A stretch of DNA of 64,000 nt from Ligula intestinalis (GCA_036362985.1 JAYGXS010000008.1:7448840-7512839), one strand, 5' to 3'. Positions 44,386-55,487 are shown, numbered from the stretch's first letter. Translations and numbers: made by a program. Notes: generated by a model not told the origin, from the sequence alone.

Positions 44386-44936
44386 CATAAAGTATATTCG
44401 AAACTCAATATAAAGAAGTGCATGCCACTTAAGTAGTCATTTTATGTTGAGTGTTTTTCGCAGGCGGCCCTAAGGAAGTACCCTCAAGAGCGGACATTTG
44501 GGCTGGGTGATCACTATTGCAGTCTCGTTCAAGTAATACCTCTTGTGGCTGTCAGGATCTCTGTCGTGACCCAAGGCGGAACGGGCGACGGATAAGTTCC
44601 GTTAGCGGTCGGTGGACGTTCATCAATGTGTGTCAATCAAAAATACTTTTCAGCGTGTTGGTTAATGAGCTTGTGCAGTGGTTGTGTGCTTCATATTGGT
44701 GTTTTCATTGACTGCGCGTCATGTAGGCGTTGTAACGACCCTTGTGGTCTTTGCTTACCTCTATCTCAACATGTGTTTAATGACCTAGCACAATTCAGTG
44801 TTGTCGTTCAGGGTTGCTCGTAAAAACCCACATACACATTTGCATACAGTGGCGTACTCTGGCAGTAGTCTCCTTGCGGGTACCTTATTACCGCATTTAT
44901 CATTTTGTTTTGAGTTTTGCACATCTTTGAGTAAGG

Positions 44937-44937
<1 letters not shown>

Positions 44938-44968
<31 letters not shown>
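44938..44968. repeat. Poly-G tract of 31 bases
   Basis: An uninterrupted run of G. Such runs are often collapsed or extended by sequencing, so the length is uncertain. Confidence 0.9.
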
Positions 44969-44969
<1 letters not shown>

Positions 44970-45205
44970 AGTGGCGCTCGCGTATCTCGCTCAGAGCAAT
45001 GTCGGAATTTATCCCGACTGCATTTTCATTCTCCTTGGCGTTTAGGATTTTTTGCGCAGGTATGTTAAGCATGCACCCAAAGCGTGAACAGAACGGAGCC
45101 TGGAAGGCTGCCAACTGACTGACTCGCTAAGTATCTTTATATGCAGGGTTACGGAGAAGGAACGATCTCGAGGAAAGTAGCCATCTAATTTTTACAATCA
45201 ATAAG

Positions 45206-45997
45206 AAGTTGTAGACACTTAAAAGACGACTCGATCACTGGAACAATATGTTTATTCGCCTGACGTTTCGAACTCCGTCGTGGATTCATCTTTAGAGATA
45301 TACTCACAGAAAAGTAGCAGAAACAGTTTTTGTGTGTGTGCGTGCACAGGGTTCTGCCGTAAAATTCAAACGTACAGAAAAAATCGATAAATTTTGGCCT
45401 CATGAAATTTGAATCTGTGGTAGGCTCTCGTCGAATGAGCCGCAACTTGAGAATTGGCATCATTTCGCCGCACTGCTGCCGCGTGTTCGGCAATTCGCGG
45501 CTCATTCGACGAGACCCGGCCACACATTCAAATTTGATGAGGCCAAAATTCTCACAAGAGGCGACAATATAGTGAGCCGAGATTACCTGAGTCAGGGTTC
45601 ACTGGCCCCCAATCCATCAACAAGTACAACGATTTGCCCAATCCATATTCGGTGCTGAGACTAAATTTGGCCAAAGTAAATTGCCGTTTGGGAAGCAGAC
45701 GGGCCACCACATCATCTTATGCCAACACCACAAGGCCAGATAGTCATGGCTAACACAACGAATCAGAAAGTACTCAAGGCATTTATCGATTTTTCTGCAC
45801 GTTTAAATTTTATGGCGGAACCCTGTGCACACACAACCTGTTTCTGATACTGTTTTGTGAGTATGTCTCTGAAGATGAATCCGTGACGGATTTCGGAACG
45901 TCAGGCGAATAAATAAATTGGCCCAGCGATCGAATCGTCTTTTTCTCAATTTCTTCCTGGGACTCGCATGTTCGCTTCTATTAGCAAGTTGTAGACA
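45206..45997. mobile_element. Head-to-head PLE 3' fragments with 12-bp target duplication
   Basis: AAGTTGTAGACA at 45206-45217 and 45986-45997 flanks the insertion. The left half (45218-45495, minus) runs from the tail ACGACTCGATCACTGGAACA through a worn hammerhead to AATGAGCCGCAACTTGAGAA. The right half (45496-45985, plus) carries the same parts outward: TTTGATGAGGCCAAAATTCT (GIY-YIG end) to CTGAAGATGAATCC and CGATCGAATCGTC. The hammerhead cores are damaged on both sides (CTAAAGATGA; CTGAAGA..GGAAC). Confidence 0.8.
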
Positions 45998-46145
45998 GTT
46001 AACATAACACACATTCGAATGATTTCTCGCGGAGCAATGCGAAACAGTATGAAAACAAACTGGAGGCAGGGCATTTTATACTAGGCTGTCAATAAGATTA
46101 CATTGAGAAGAAGACGACTCGATCGCTGGGACAATACATTTATTC

Positions 46146-46187
46146 GTCTGACGTTTCGATATTCGTCACGGATTCATCATCAGAGAC
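46146..46187 (-). ncRNA. Hammerhead-like motif in PLE 3' region, copy 1
   Basis: Minus strand: GTCT, CTGATGA (46183-46177), T, helix II GA-ATCCG/CGAAT-A-TC (one mismatch, one bulge), GAAA, ACGT, cleavage-site C, AGAC. Helix I GTCT/AGAC is perfect. Helix III is the 4-base palindrome ACGT with no loop, so only a dimer could form it. The extra T after the core departs from the canonical fold. Confidence 0.65.
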
Positions 46188-46458
46188 ATCATAGTGCAGT
46201 AGCAGATAGACGTAGTGTGTGCACAGGAGTTTCGCCGTAGAACACAGTTAACTAAAAAGTGTGCAAAAAATCGATGCGGGTGCTGATTCGCTACGTCAGG
46301 CGTAGGATGACGTGGTGAGCGGTCCGTTCCCTAAATGGCGATTTACTTTGGCCAAATTGAGTCTTAGTACCGAATATGGATAGGGCAAATCGTTGCACTT
46401 GTTGTGATGGATTGGGGGCCCGTGAAACATGATTCAAGTAGTTCTCGGTTCACCCGAT

Positions 46459-48234
46459 GGTTGGTTGGTCGGTAGCCCATGTTGGATCAGGGGTTCCCGC
46501 CGGAGTCCAAGCTGGGTTCAGTTGGGAGGCGGAGAAAAGCCGCGACCTCGGCCGGCTTGAGCCAAAGGTCCTCCGGGGTCAGTTGGGTGCCTGGCCGGGA
46601 ACTGCAGACGAAGAGGTGACGGAAGTCATGTGGCGAGACTCTGCAGTCGGGAAAGCAGTCGGGTATAGAAGGGTCCAGCCAGTGTTGGTACTGGCGAAAG
46701 GGCATGCAGTGCCCGCTGCGAAGCTGCGCCAGGGTACAACGAGTCACCCGTGGGAGATGACGTTCCGTAGTGGCCATCGGAGGTGGATAGCCACCCAGGA
46801 GGACCGGGGAATGGAAGCTGGATATTGCGTTCACAACTGCTCTCTGGTGAAGGTGCTGGTAGCCTGTCCTGATGGCGGAGCTATCAACGGGTAGATCTGA
46901 GCGAGACGAGGCGGCAGCTGCCTTGTGGAGACCTCGGATAGACGTCCGAACGTTACGGCTAGGCTCGGGAGCGTTGCAACGATGGTGGTTCGGATGGCCA
47001 GGTTGTGAACAGGTCCACCGGCCGAGGCGTTTGTTGTGTGCGACGACCGGCAGGACAGAAGCTTCCGCATGAAGGTGATCGATGGGCAACGTTTTTTTAG
47101 CAGCCCGCGATCGTGCGGAGGGCACCATTCTGTGCGGACGGATGGCAGCGGAGGCTGGAGGAGCTGATTGTGGGAGACAAGACTGGTGCCGCATAGGTTA
47201 GATGCGGCTTGGCCATTGCATTGAATGTGGTCGTCAGCAACTCTTTCGCGCAGCCCCAGGACGTGCCCGCGAGAGCCTTGAGGACCTTGGTGCACCTGCT
47301 CACTTTGCTTGCGACATCCCTCGCATGGTCTGCGAATGTGAAGAGCGGATCTAAACGGACGCCAAGAAGCTTGGGTTTTCGGACCAGCGGTAAAGCCTCA
47401 CAGTTGAAGATGATATCCGTGTGGCGATTGAACTCCTTCGGGTCCAGCGTGAAAACATTGACGGACGACTTGGCAGCCGAGATTGACATCCCGCGCTGAG
47501 TGAGGTAGTCCACAATGTTTGGCATGAATTCCAAGAGGACCTGTGCAGCCTGATCAATGTTATGGTGATGGCAGAAGATGGTGACATCATCCGCGTATGA
47601 TACCACTTTGGCGGGTGCCGGAGGGAGTGGGAGTTCCCGCATGTAAATGTTGAACAGCGTCGGGCTGAGCACAGAGCCTTGAGGAACACTGCAGGTCTGC
47701 TTACAGGGCTTGGAGAGAGTGCCGCGGAAAACGACACGATCGTGGCGGCCAGGAATCTAAGCCGCCAACCATCGGACCAGGCCAGTCGGGACGTTCAGGG
47801 AGACTAAGTCGTGCAGGAGCTGATCGTGGCGGACGCAGTCAAAGGCTCGCGACAGGTCAATTGAGACAGCCACGGTGCACGAAGCGGGCTTCTGTTGATT
47901 GAAGCCCTCGAGGATGGCGTCGCTGAGCTCGAAAAGAGCCGTTGTGCCACGAACCGGCCTGAAACCATGTTGGTGGTTGGACAGATCCGCTGCAGACGTC
48001 AGAATTGGAAGGAGAAGCCGTTCCAAAATTTTCACCAGTGGACTGAAGAGGGTGATTGGGCGATAGGACGTCGCTTGACTGACGTCCTTGTCAACTTTTA
48101 CCAGGGGAATGATGGTGGACTGGCGCCAGCAATCGGGGATGATTGCACTGGCCAGCGGAAGATTGAAAATGCCTGCCAGGTAGGTGGCCACCTTGGGGCC
48201 GATATGGCGCAAATGGATAGGAGCCATTGACGTT
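46459..48234 (-). mobile_element. Non-LTR retrotransposon family A, 1776 bp, 12-bp target duplication
   Basis: GGTTCACCCGAT stands on both sides (46447-46458 and 48235-48246). The minus strand carries RT from the second block to the C-terminus: CWRQSTIIPLVK, YRPITLFSPLVKILERLLLP, HQHGFRPVRGTTALFELSDA, IDLSRAFDCVRHDQLL (first catalytic Asp), then after one in-frame stop (47759-47757) VPQGSVLSPTLFNIYM, VVSYADDVTIF (catalytic pair) and LPLVRKPKLLGVRLDP. Frameshifts follow near 47097-47194, then the Cys/His C-terminus to 46487. The 3' tail is ACCAACCAACC. Clade not certain (Jockey/CR1 group likely). Confidence 0.88.
47097..48227 (-). pseudogene. Reverse transcriptase of family A, one nonsense codon
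   Basis: The two frames 48227-47757 and 47672-47097 are in the same phase and together give fingers, palm and thumb of a non-LTR RT. They are separated by a single TAG (WLAA*IPGRHD). The palm has IDLSRAFD and YADD. The frame is 5'-truncated before the first RT block and has no endonuclease. Relative to the other copies of this family here it is the least damaged. Confidence 0.85.
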
Positions 48235-48308
48235 GGTTCACCCGATCGTCACCTCTGGCGAAAATTTGAATGTGTGACCGGGTCTCGTCGAATGAGCCGC
48301 AACCTGTA

Positions 48309-48960
48309 AGAAGATGACTCGATCGTTGGGACAATACGTTTATTCGCCTGACGTTTCGACATCCGTCGCGGATTCATCATCAGAGCCATGAGTAGGAAAC
48401 GGGAAATGCATGCACAGCACTTAACAGCATTTATAGGATACAGTCATTACTGCAAACATACAGTGACTTAACGTTTATCGCCTTCTTGCGCGTGGATAGT
48501 TTGTCGGACGGCACGCGGGCTCTGACCTTTTGAACTTTCATCACGGGCGGTGGGCTCGGGCGTATTGATTGCCCGGCCGTCTGGCTCTCCGGTGTTGGCG
48601 TAAGATGAGGCGGTGGCCTGTCTGTTCCCCGAACGGCGACTTGCTTTGACCAAACTGAGTTTCAGCACCGAATATGGATTGGGCAAATCGTTGCACTTGT
48701 TGTGATGGATTGGGAGCCCGTGAACCATGACTCAAGTGGTTCTCGGCGCACCCGATTGTCACCTATTGCGAGAATTTCGGCCTTATCAAATTGGAACGTG
48801 TGGCCGGGTCTCGTCGAAGGAGCCGTAACTTGATAATTGGCATCATTTCGCCGCACTGCTGCCGCGTGTTCGGCACTTCATGTCTGGAGAAGTCTGCCGG
48901 TTTTTCCGACATAGTTGCTCTGCCCGCAACTGCACGAGTACCATATGGCACCTGGACAGT
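48309..48960 (-). mobile_element. PLE 3' part, second tandem copy
   Basis: Tail ATGACTCGATCGTTGGGACA, hammerhead (48346-48387), a ~150-bp spacer like that at 26130-26330 and 63590-63730, then GIY-YIG end: RNDANYQVTAPSTRPGHTFQ and RREPLESWFTGSQSI on the minus strand (48850-48690). The remaining nuclease core near 48930 is degraded. Confidence 0.8.
48346..48387 (-). ncRNA. Hammerhead-like motif in PLE 3' region, copy 2
   Basis: CTGATGA (48383-48377), T, helix II GA-ATCCG-CGA-CGGAT-G-TC (7 bp with one bulged G), GAAA, ACGT, cleavage-site C, AGGC. Helix I GGCT/AGGC has one G-G mismatch. Layout is identical to copy 1. Confidence 0.65.
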
Positions 48961-49194
48961 AGTCGGTAAAGGCCGCAGACGATCGTCTGCACTTGTCAAA
49001 CCCACTGGGAACAGTTGATGACACACACACACACCTGACTCCGAAACGCTGTCGCCTCCGGGAGGCCTACCACCTCCAACTCCGCCTGCCACTGTCGTAA
49101 TCATCGCCACACCCATACACCGCTGGCTTTTTTTTGCAGAACCAAACAGACCAAATCGCACCAGCTCGCCTGTGCACTTTGTTTGTTCCTCACG

Positions 49195-49252
49195 CACACA
49201 CGCACACACACACCCACACACACACACACCCACACACACACACACACACACA
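49195..49252. repeat. (CA)n microsatellite
   Basis: An interrupted CA/CCCA tract. (AT)n follows at 49634-49663. Confidence 0.95.
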
Positions 49253-49629
49253 AAGTGCATAGGCGTGAGAGTGACGCACTCCAAGTCTGAGCCCCCACAT
49301 ACACATTCACTGTGTTGTGCGTGCCATCCTTGGGCGTGTACCAAGTTGGGTGCCCAACATCAATATGTGTGCGCCGCTGGAGCTCAGTCAACTATGCAAA
49401 AACCACTGCTATTCTCTCTCTCTCCTAATTTTGCAGCTTTTGGCTTAACTGTGGAGTCTCATGGGTTGGCACTGATCACGAGGAATGTGGCATTTGATTA
49501 TTTATCATCAGGTGTTTATAGTCTAGAGGTCTATGCAGTGGTTATGCCTAGATCACTACAATCATCAGATTGAAGTCCCCAGGTTGGAAGTAGAAGGCAA
49601 GAGTCACCAGAATTAGGGGGTTTATTGAA

Positions 49630-49666
<37 letters not shown>

Positions 49667-49667
<1 letters not shown>

Positions 49668-50390
49668 GAACAAACGTGCTCATCCGATCTATCTGGTAAG
49701 GGCACATACTTGTGCCGGAAGTGCCTTGAGGCTCGTACTTGAGCGATGTCAGGCTTGTCGCTTAGCGACCTCAGAATATGATGGAGTGGATCCGACAAAG
49801 ACAAGGGAGACTGGAATGGCCATTTCTGGCTTGTTAGCCGTCATCAGCCGGTCATACCCAATCTCAGGGGTCGGAACCCCCGAGATTCGAACCCGAACCC
49901 TTTGGTCATTGGGTTTACCACCCTAACTCGGCACCACGGGCTCGTCGCTTTGTCGGTTGCGATCGGGGATATGATGGAACAAACGTGCTCATCCGATCTA
50001 TCTGGTAAGGGCACATACTTGTGCCGGAAGTGCCTTGAGGCTCGTACTTGAGCGATATCAGGCTTGTCGCTTAGCGACCTCAGAATATGATGGAGTGGAT
50101 CCGACAAAGACAAGGGAGACCGGAATGGCCATTTCTGGCTTGTTAGCCGTCATCAGCCGGTCATACCCAATCTCAGGGGTCGGAACCCCCGAGACAAGTA
50201 TGTGCTTTTACCAGATAGATCGGATGAGCACGTTTGTTCCATCATATCCCCGATCGCAACCGACAAAGCGACGAGCCCGTGGTGCCGAGTTAGGGTGGTA
50301 AACCCAATGACCAAAGGGTTCGGGTTCGAATCTCGGGGGTTCCGACCCCTGAGATTGGGTATGACAGACTGATGACGGCTAACAATTGCA
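49667..50390. repeat. SINE family B-like cluster: direct repeat plus inverted copy
   Basis: GGAACAAACGTGCTCATCCG starts at 49667 and 49976 (offset 309). About 228 bp are repeated directly (to 49894 and about 50203). 50192-50367 is the inverse of about 49855-50025, including CGGGTTCGAATCTCGGGGG (B box) and TGAGCACGTTTGTTCCATCA. The tRNA-like head GTGCCGAGTTAGGGTGGTAA and the family-B tail AGAAATGGCCATTCC (inverse of GGAATGGCCATTTCT) are present. Confidence 0.85.
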
Positions 50391-50849
50391 GTCTCAGGTG
50401 GCAGTGGTGGCCACTGGCGAAGCCAGAGCTCGTCCTGACCGCGTCCAGCCAGACCTGAGAGAGTTGACTGGGTGTTGTGTGGGGTGAGGACAGTTGCTTT
50501 TATATGACTGTGAAGCGAGTAAAAGTGGCTTGCTATTAGTGTTTTGCAAGTTGCCCGAGGGGATGTCGCCTGCAAAGGTCTTTGCTGCATCGGCTGAGGG
50601 GTGTTTTAGTCAAGTGGCCCTTAGGCAGGCGCGCTTATTTGGACGCACGTGTATACGCGGGTGTGTGTGTGTGAACGTATGTGCGTAAGTGAATAAGTTG
50701 AGGTCAACTGTCGAGACCGCAACAATAGTTTTGCATATCATGACGAGGTTACGTGGATGGCTTGACGGAAACGTTCGTTGTTAGGGATTTGACAGCTTTT
50801 TATAGTTCGACTCATCCAATTATGAAAATTCGTGGACTCAGTGAGAGTC

Positions 50850-51690
50850 AAACATACACAACAGAGGAGCCTTTGCCCAGCCAACGCTCTACCAATAAGC
50901 TACGAGGCTCACCGTGCGCCGTTGATTTACTCATCTAACCTACTCCTCGTATGGAATTCACTCTTGCGGATATAGAAAGCTGACTGGCCAGGCAGGAAAT
51001 CATCATCTAGGATCTACTGAATGGAATATAAGGCAAACCTTGGTTGTTGGGGGTTTGGTGCATTTCTATAATTCTATTGACTCAATTTTCACAATTGTAT
51101 AGCCTATTTTTCCATTTTGGCGGGTTCTAGATGATTGCTTAGGAAATCCTGCCTGACAGTCAGCTCACTACATCTGTACTGGTGGATTTCATATGTGCAG
51201 TAGGCTGAACGGGCAAATCGGCCTCGTTCGGGGTTGAAACCACACAGTAGGGGAGGCTTTTGCGCTGCCAAGGCTCTACCACTGAGCTACGAGACGCACC
51301 GTGCGCCGTAAGTTTAACCAGGCTAGGGTCAATTTGTTTGCATAGCTTTACTGCACGCATGGAATCCGCCAATACGGACGCAGTAAGCTGCCTGTCCAGG
51401 CAGGATTTTCTAAGTAGTCAACTAGGATCTACCGGACGAACTGCTAGCTAACCCTTAGTTATGGGTTTGGCAGAATTCAGTAGTAGTAACAGTCTGGTAG
51501 TCTTTCTGGGCATTCAGCTTACTGTATCCATAATGGTGGATTTCATGCGAGCAGTAGGTTGGGCAGGCAAATCGACTCAAGTGTGATTAAAATCACGGCG
51601 CGTGGTCAGCCTCGTAGCTCAATGGTGGAGCTTTGGCTGCGCAAAAGCCACCCCTGCTGTGTATGTTCGACTCCCGCCGATACCTCTAAC
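50850..51690. mobile_element. Cluster of S1-type SINEs in both orientations
   Basis: 50850-51020 minus (TCGTAGCTTATTGGTAGAGC head, leader ATCCTAGATGATGATTTCCT), 51230-51460 minus (B box GGTTTCAACCCCGAAC, head TCGTAGCTCAGTGGTAGAGC), and 51500-51690 plus (TCGTAGCTCAATGGTGGAGC, B box TGTTCGACTCCCGCC). Leaders such as GTGGATTTCATGCGAGCAGT join them. All are diverged. Confidence 0.7.
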
Positions 51691-52529
51691 TCTTAATAAC
51701 AAGGTCTTTTTGTGCAAATACTGCATCGTATTGAGCGCGTCCTTACACTAAGGGGTTGATGACCCTTACAGTCCGCCTACGTGACTTTGGGAATTAAGTT
51801 ACAGTGTCACCCTTCGCCCTACAAGACGCGTTTTGCTTTGTATTTTTTTCGCCTCTGCAAAACCACAGATTCTTTGTTGTTGCTTTTGTTAACAAAAGCA
51901 CCATGAATGCCTCGTTTTGTAATGCAACTGTACACGCAACAACTCTGATATGCGTTTCGGGAAAAGTGGATGATAGTATGTGAGTTTCAGTACTTACACA
52001 CCCGAAGTGTGTTTATCGTTGTGACAAAGAGCTATTCGTAGAACTTAACCTTAGCTATCTATCGGAATGGGGCATCTGTCGAATGTGAATCTGTACCAAT
52101 GGAATTTACTGAGCAAAAACTGATTCTCTCAATTATGTGGAACGTTATTGTGACAAAAAAGGCGTCCAATCTGATAATTATAAGTAACATGAACCGTGGA
52201 TGATGGTGATGATGTTTATGGCAAAGATGAGACAAGCAAAGTTGAGCCCTTATTGGGAAATTGGCATAATTTGCATCTATTGAGTAGTGAAACAACCGGT
52301 ACTCTTCATACTCTTTGCTTCGTAACTACTGACGGGCTATTAAAGCATGTCCTTCCTACTAACGAGACGTCTCTATCTGTAACTTATTGAGAGAAGGCCG
52401 TTGTCGCCAAAGATTCGCACGAAATTAATGAATTTACATCTATATACAAAGTGTTAATTGGGACGAATGTGTGCATTCCACGAAGAAAGAGAAAGACTGC
52501 TCCTCCTCTCAGGAATCATGTTTTTATAC

Positions 52530-52572
52530 ATCTGATCTTTCGAACTATTTTTTGGAGTTCATCGTCAGAGAC
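52530..52572 (-). ncRNA. Hammerhead-like motif, different subtype
   Basis: Minus strand: GTCT, CTGACGA (52568-52562), T, helix II GAACT...AGTTC (5 bp), GAAA, GAT, cleavage-site C, AGAT. Helix I GTCT/AGAT pairs throughout (one wobble). Helix III (AGAT) is not a full palindrome. The extra T after the core matches the PLE type. No PLE coding sequence adjoins it. Confidence 0.5.
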
Positions 52573-53162
52573 AAAAATGGCAACAAATAAGCGACCATTT
52601 TGGAGAATACTGGCCAATAAAAACCAGCCAGGGCCACGGCTGCGCAGAGTCCTGTATGCCGGCGCCAGCCCTCTATTTCGATCGACTGACGGCCCAGGCT
52701 TTAGAAAATTCGCGCTGTTTTCCTTGCTTCTGGTGTGGACGTTATCATTTGCACTAACTAATTCGCCGGTGAAGTGATAGAAAAAGCCTCGGGCGCGCCG
52801 AACATCAAAAAAATAAAGCTGCAAACGAAGTAACACTAGTTTGCCCCCCCTGTCAGTCGACGGACTCATCAGTTGTTCCTGCCTAAGTGGGTTAATGCGA
52901 TTCCGTGGGCGCAGCGGGAACCCAGTGTCCCACACTCTTCACATTTTTCCCGGCCGGCTCATCTCCTATTTTCCTCTTGTCTTCCACGTGCGATTTTGCT
53001 TCGCCGTCCCATTGGTTTTGCTCTAAGTGAATCGAGTCGTGTGCGTAGTGCCTGGTAGGTGGGATGCAGGTCTACAGCTCTGTTAGGTGATGGAAATTAT
53101 TAGATATGTAGACCTAGAATGTTCACGCATGTTACTAAACGCTTATTTGCTCCTTTTTGCAG

Positions 53163-54004
53163 GCATCATGGACTACGGTGATCCCTTCACTCCATCCGCG
53201 GCCGCCACTGCCGACGCAACCCCACCTCTCGACCCTATTCTTCTACAACCCTTTGTGCACCCGCAATCTGTCGTCACCCTAATGGAGCAGCGGTCCGCCT
53301 CTACTGCCTCGCCGCCTGCTAGAGCAGGGCCACAGTCAAGTCAAGGACAGGCCTCAACCCAGCGGGCGGACACTCCTCGACGTGTGCGTTGGCTGTCGCA
53401 GCCCTCGACAGATTGTGTGAAAACCCCAGCGGCGGTGAGTGGCGGCCGGCGCCGAAATGCCAGCTGGTACCCCCCGCCGGACTCTCAGCCACCCCTCTCG
53501 CCGGACGAGATTCCCGTCGCTGATTTGCCCTACCAGCCCTTCACCGTAGTGGCGGGTGGCCGAGCTGCAACTGCCTCTTCCTCCGCCTCTCAGAGCGATT
53601 CCCTGTCCCACCACCTCCTCGGTCCGCTCAGCGCCTCCCAACTCAGTCGCTTGGCTTGGCACCTGGGCCAGCAACAACAGCAGCGCCAGCGTGAGTGTCA
53701 GTCTGAACCACCGCAGCCGTCTGCCGATGAGGTGGTGGCGGGCGATGTGGCCATGGAAGAAGACGGCGAGGAAGGCGAGAAAGAGGTGCACCATTCAATC
53801 TCGCAAAACAAGAGCAACGGTCTGCGCGTGCCGAAACGGCCGCTGGCAGTGCTGTTGCAGCAGACGAAAAGCCATAAACACGGCCGGAAAACGGTGGATC
53901 CCAATCAACCGGCCACCACCAACACCAGCGCTGCCAACTCGCTGAGTGGGGGTGATTCCTCTGGCAGAACTCAGCCCGAACATTGGCAGGAGGAGGAGGA
54001 GCAG
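53163..54004 (+). CDS. STK11: LKB1-like kinase, exon 8 (residues 773-1053, disordered tail)
   Basis: Acceptor CTCCTTTTTGCAG, donor CAG|GTTTGT. It accepts one base from exon 7 (G-GC) and ends in phase 0. The frame is open for 281 codons: IMDYGDPFTPS at the start, then Pro/Ser/Gln-rich sequence, RRVRWLSQPS, LPYQPFTVVAGG, Q5, an acidic EEDGEEGEKE patch, and a basic KRPLAVLLQQTKSHKHGRK. No domain is recognised, consistent with a regulatory tail. The last ~26 codons (SLSGGDSSGRTQPEHWQEEE region) and the splice donor belong to a sequence that recurs at 54.45 and 57.2 kb. Confidence 0.8.
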
Positions 54005-55451
54005 GTTTGTTCGCGCACATTTTACGTTGAGCTAGCATACATAGGAACAAGGATTTTTTGCGTGTGCCATGTGGGCGAATAAGCCCTCTTTGTGAGCCAT
54101 ATGTGTGTGTGTGCGTGCCTCTATTCCGCTTGGGGTTGCCAGCTGACGGGAAATGTTGGTCGAGTGTGTATTTGCGTGTGTGTGTGTGTTGAGTGGCCGA
54201 ATGACGGCAGACTTAGAGTCAGGCTGTAATGGTTCCTTCTTAATGTTACCTTAATATCACTCCCACTCAACTGGGATCCGAGCCGGTGTAATGGTACGCT
54301 TAAAAGGCGGCTCTGGCTGCGCCAACCAGCCATCCAGCCACCTGCGAAAGTTCACTATCAATCTAGTGAAATTCACGTGCATATCCGCTCAGTAGTAAGA
54401 AGTCGACCGTTGGAGAAAAACGGACAGGAATGATTGGCTTCGTCAGCTACTAACGCTGCCAACTCGCTGAGTGGGTGACTGTGATTAGTGTTTGCTGCTG
54501 GTGGCCGATCGATAGCCTGCTGTGCGCGCCGCTTGCGCTTGGTAACAGAGTAATCATGGGAATGGACACATTCCCAGCACCTCCCATTCAAGTTTGTCAG
54601 TACCGCTGGTGGCGTGGATTGACCTGTAAGCGCCGCGGACTTTGGCGAGCACGGTTAGTCCAGCGTGTTGGGGGCGGTTTCAGGTCTACCGGTTCGGAGG
54701 CAGGAGCTGGTTCCAAAATCGGTACATCCGAAGAGGCTGCAGGAGTCAGTTCGGGAGCTGACTGGTCCGCTGGAATAGCGAAGCTGTCCATCAGGATATC
54801 GAGAGGCAGTGAAACGCCTGCTTCAGGTCCGATTGGGTTGCTGTGCTGCCGCCGTCAGATCTGATTGTGGTGACGAACCCAAGTATCATCACCGACGGAG
54901 GCGTCGAACAGCATGCTGCCTCTGTGCGCTGTTATCGTCCCCTCAATCCAATCTGGGAACTCTGCTCGGTAGTCGCGAACAGAGATCGGTGTTTCGGCGG
55001 AGAGCTTGCCACGAGAGACCGGTGGAAGTGGCTGTGGGGACGGCAGATTAGTATACAGCAGCGCAGGAGGGGAATTCGCTCTCACTGGAGGATTGTTCGC
55101 GCACACTTGTTCGTTTACGTAGAGCCAGCATGCATAGGAACAGCGATCCTTTTGTGTGTGAGCCATGCGGCCGAATAAGTCCTCTTTGTTAGCCATATAT
55201 ATGTGTGTGCGTGCCTCTTGGGGTTGCCAGCGAACGGGGTGTGTTGGACGTCGTAGTCATTCGCATGTGTATTTGTGTGTGACCGAATGGCGGCGGACTG
55301 GGAGTCTGCTTTTAATGGTTCCTTCTTAGGGGTGGCTCTGGCTGCGCCAGCCAGCCAGCCAGTCGCGCGAGTCCACTACTAATATAGTGTAAATCACGCG
55401 CAAATCCGCTCACTGGTAAGAAGTCGACAATTGGAGAAAGTCAGTTTTTTT

Positions 55452-55487
55452 GGCAAACAATTGTTTTCAGCAACTCTTCATCAGACC
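55452..55487 (-). ncRNA. Hammerhead-like motif at the PLE 3' end
   Basis: Minus strand, sense to the GIY-YIG part: GGT, CTGATGA (55484-55478), a weak helix II (AG/CT), GAAA, the 10-base palindrome AACAATTGTT, T, GCC. Helix I GGT/GCC can pair (one wobble). The position at the element's 3' end and the palindromic helix III parallel the other PLE motifs. Helix II is poor. Confidence 0.4.

Larger units (their letters stand above)
46104..48305 (-). mobile_element. PLE 3' part, interrupted by a family-A element
   Basis: The tail ACGACTCGATCGCTGGGACA (46114), hammerhead (46146-46187) and GIY-YIG end (GGGCAAATCGTTGCACTTG, 46382) run to 46446. After the nested element (46459-48234) it resumes at 48247 with GTCACCTCTGGCGAAAATTT and CGTCGAATGAGCCGCAACCT. 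A second PLE 3' part begins right after, at 48309, in the same orientation, so the two stand in tandem. Confidence 0.8.
43120..53162. other. Intron 7
   Basis: GTAGGC donor, CTCCTTTTTGCAG acceptor. It holds PLE-derived sequence (43430-43980, 45206-45997, 46104-48960), a mariner MITE (44015-44385), poly-G (44938-44968), a family-A element (46459-48234), microsatellites (49195-49252, 49634-49663), SINE clusters (49667-50390, 50850-51690) and a hammerhead-like motif (52530-52572). 51700-52500 and 52600-52980 show nothing I recognise. 52990-53090 (minus) is a short PLE scrap. Confidence 0.6.

Noticed and set aside
52516..52935. 139-codon minus frame
   Set aside because: It overlaps the hammerhead-like motif and has no recognisable domain.
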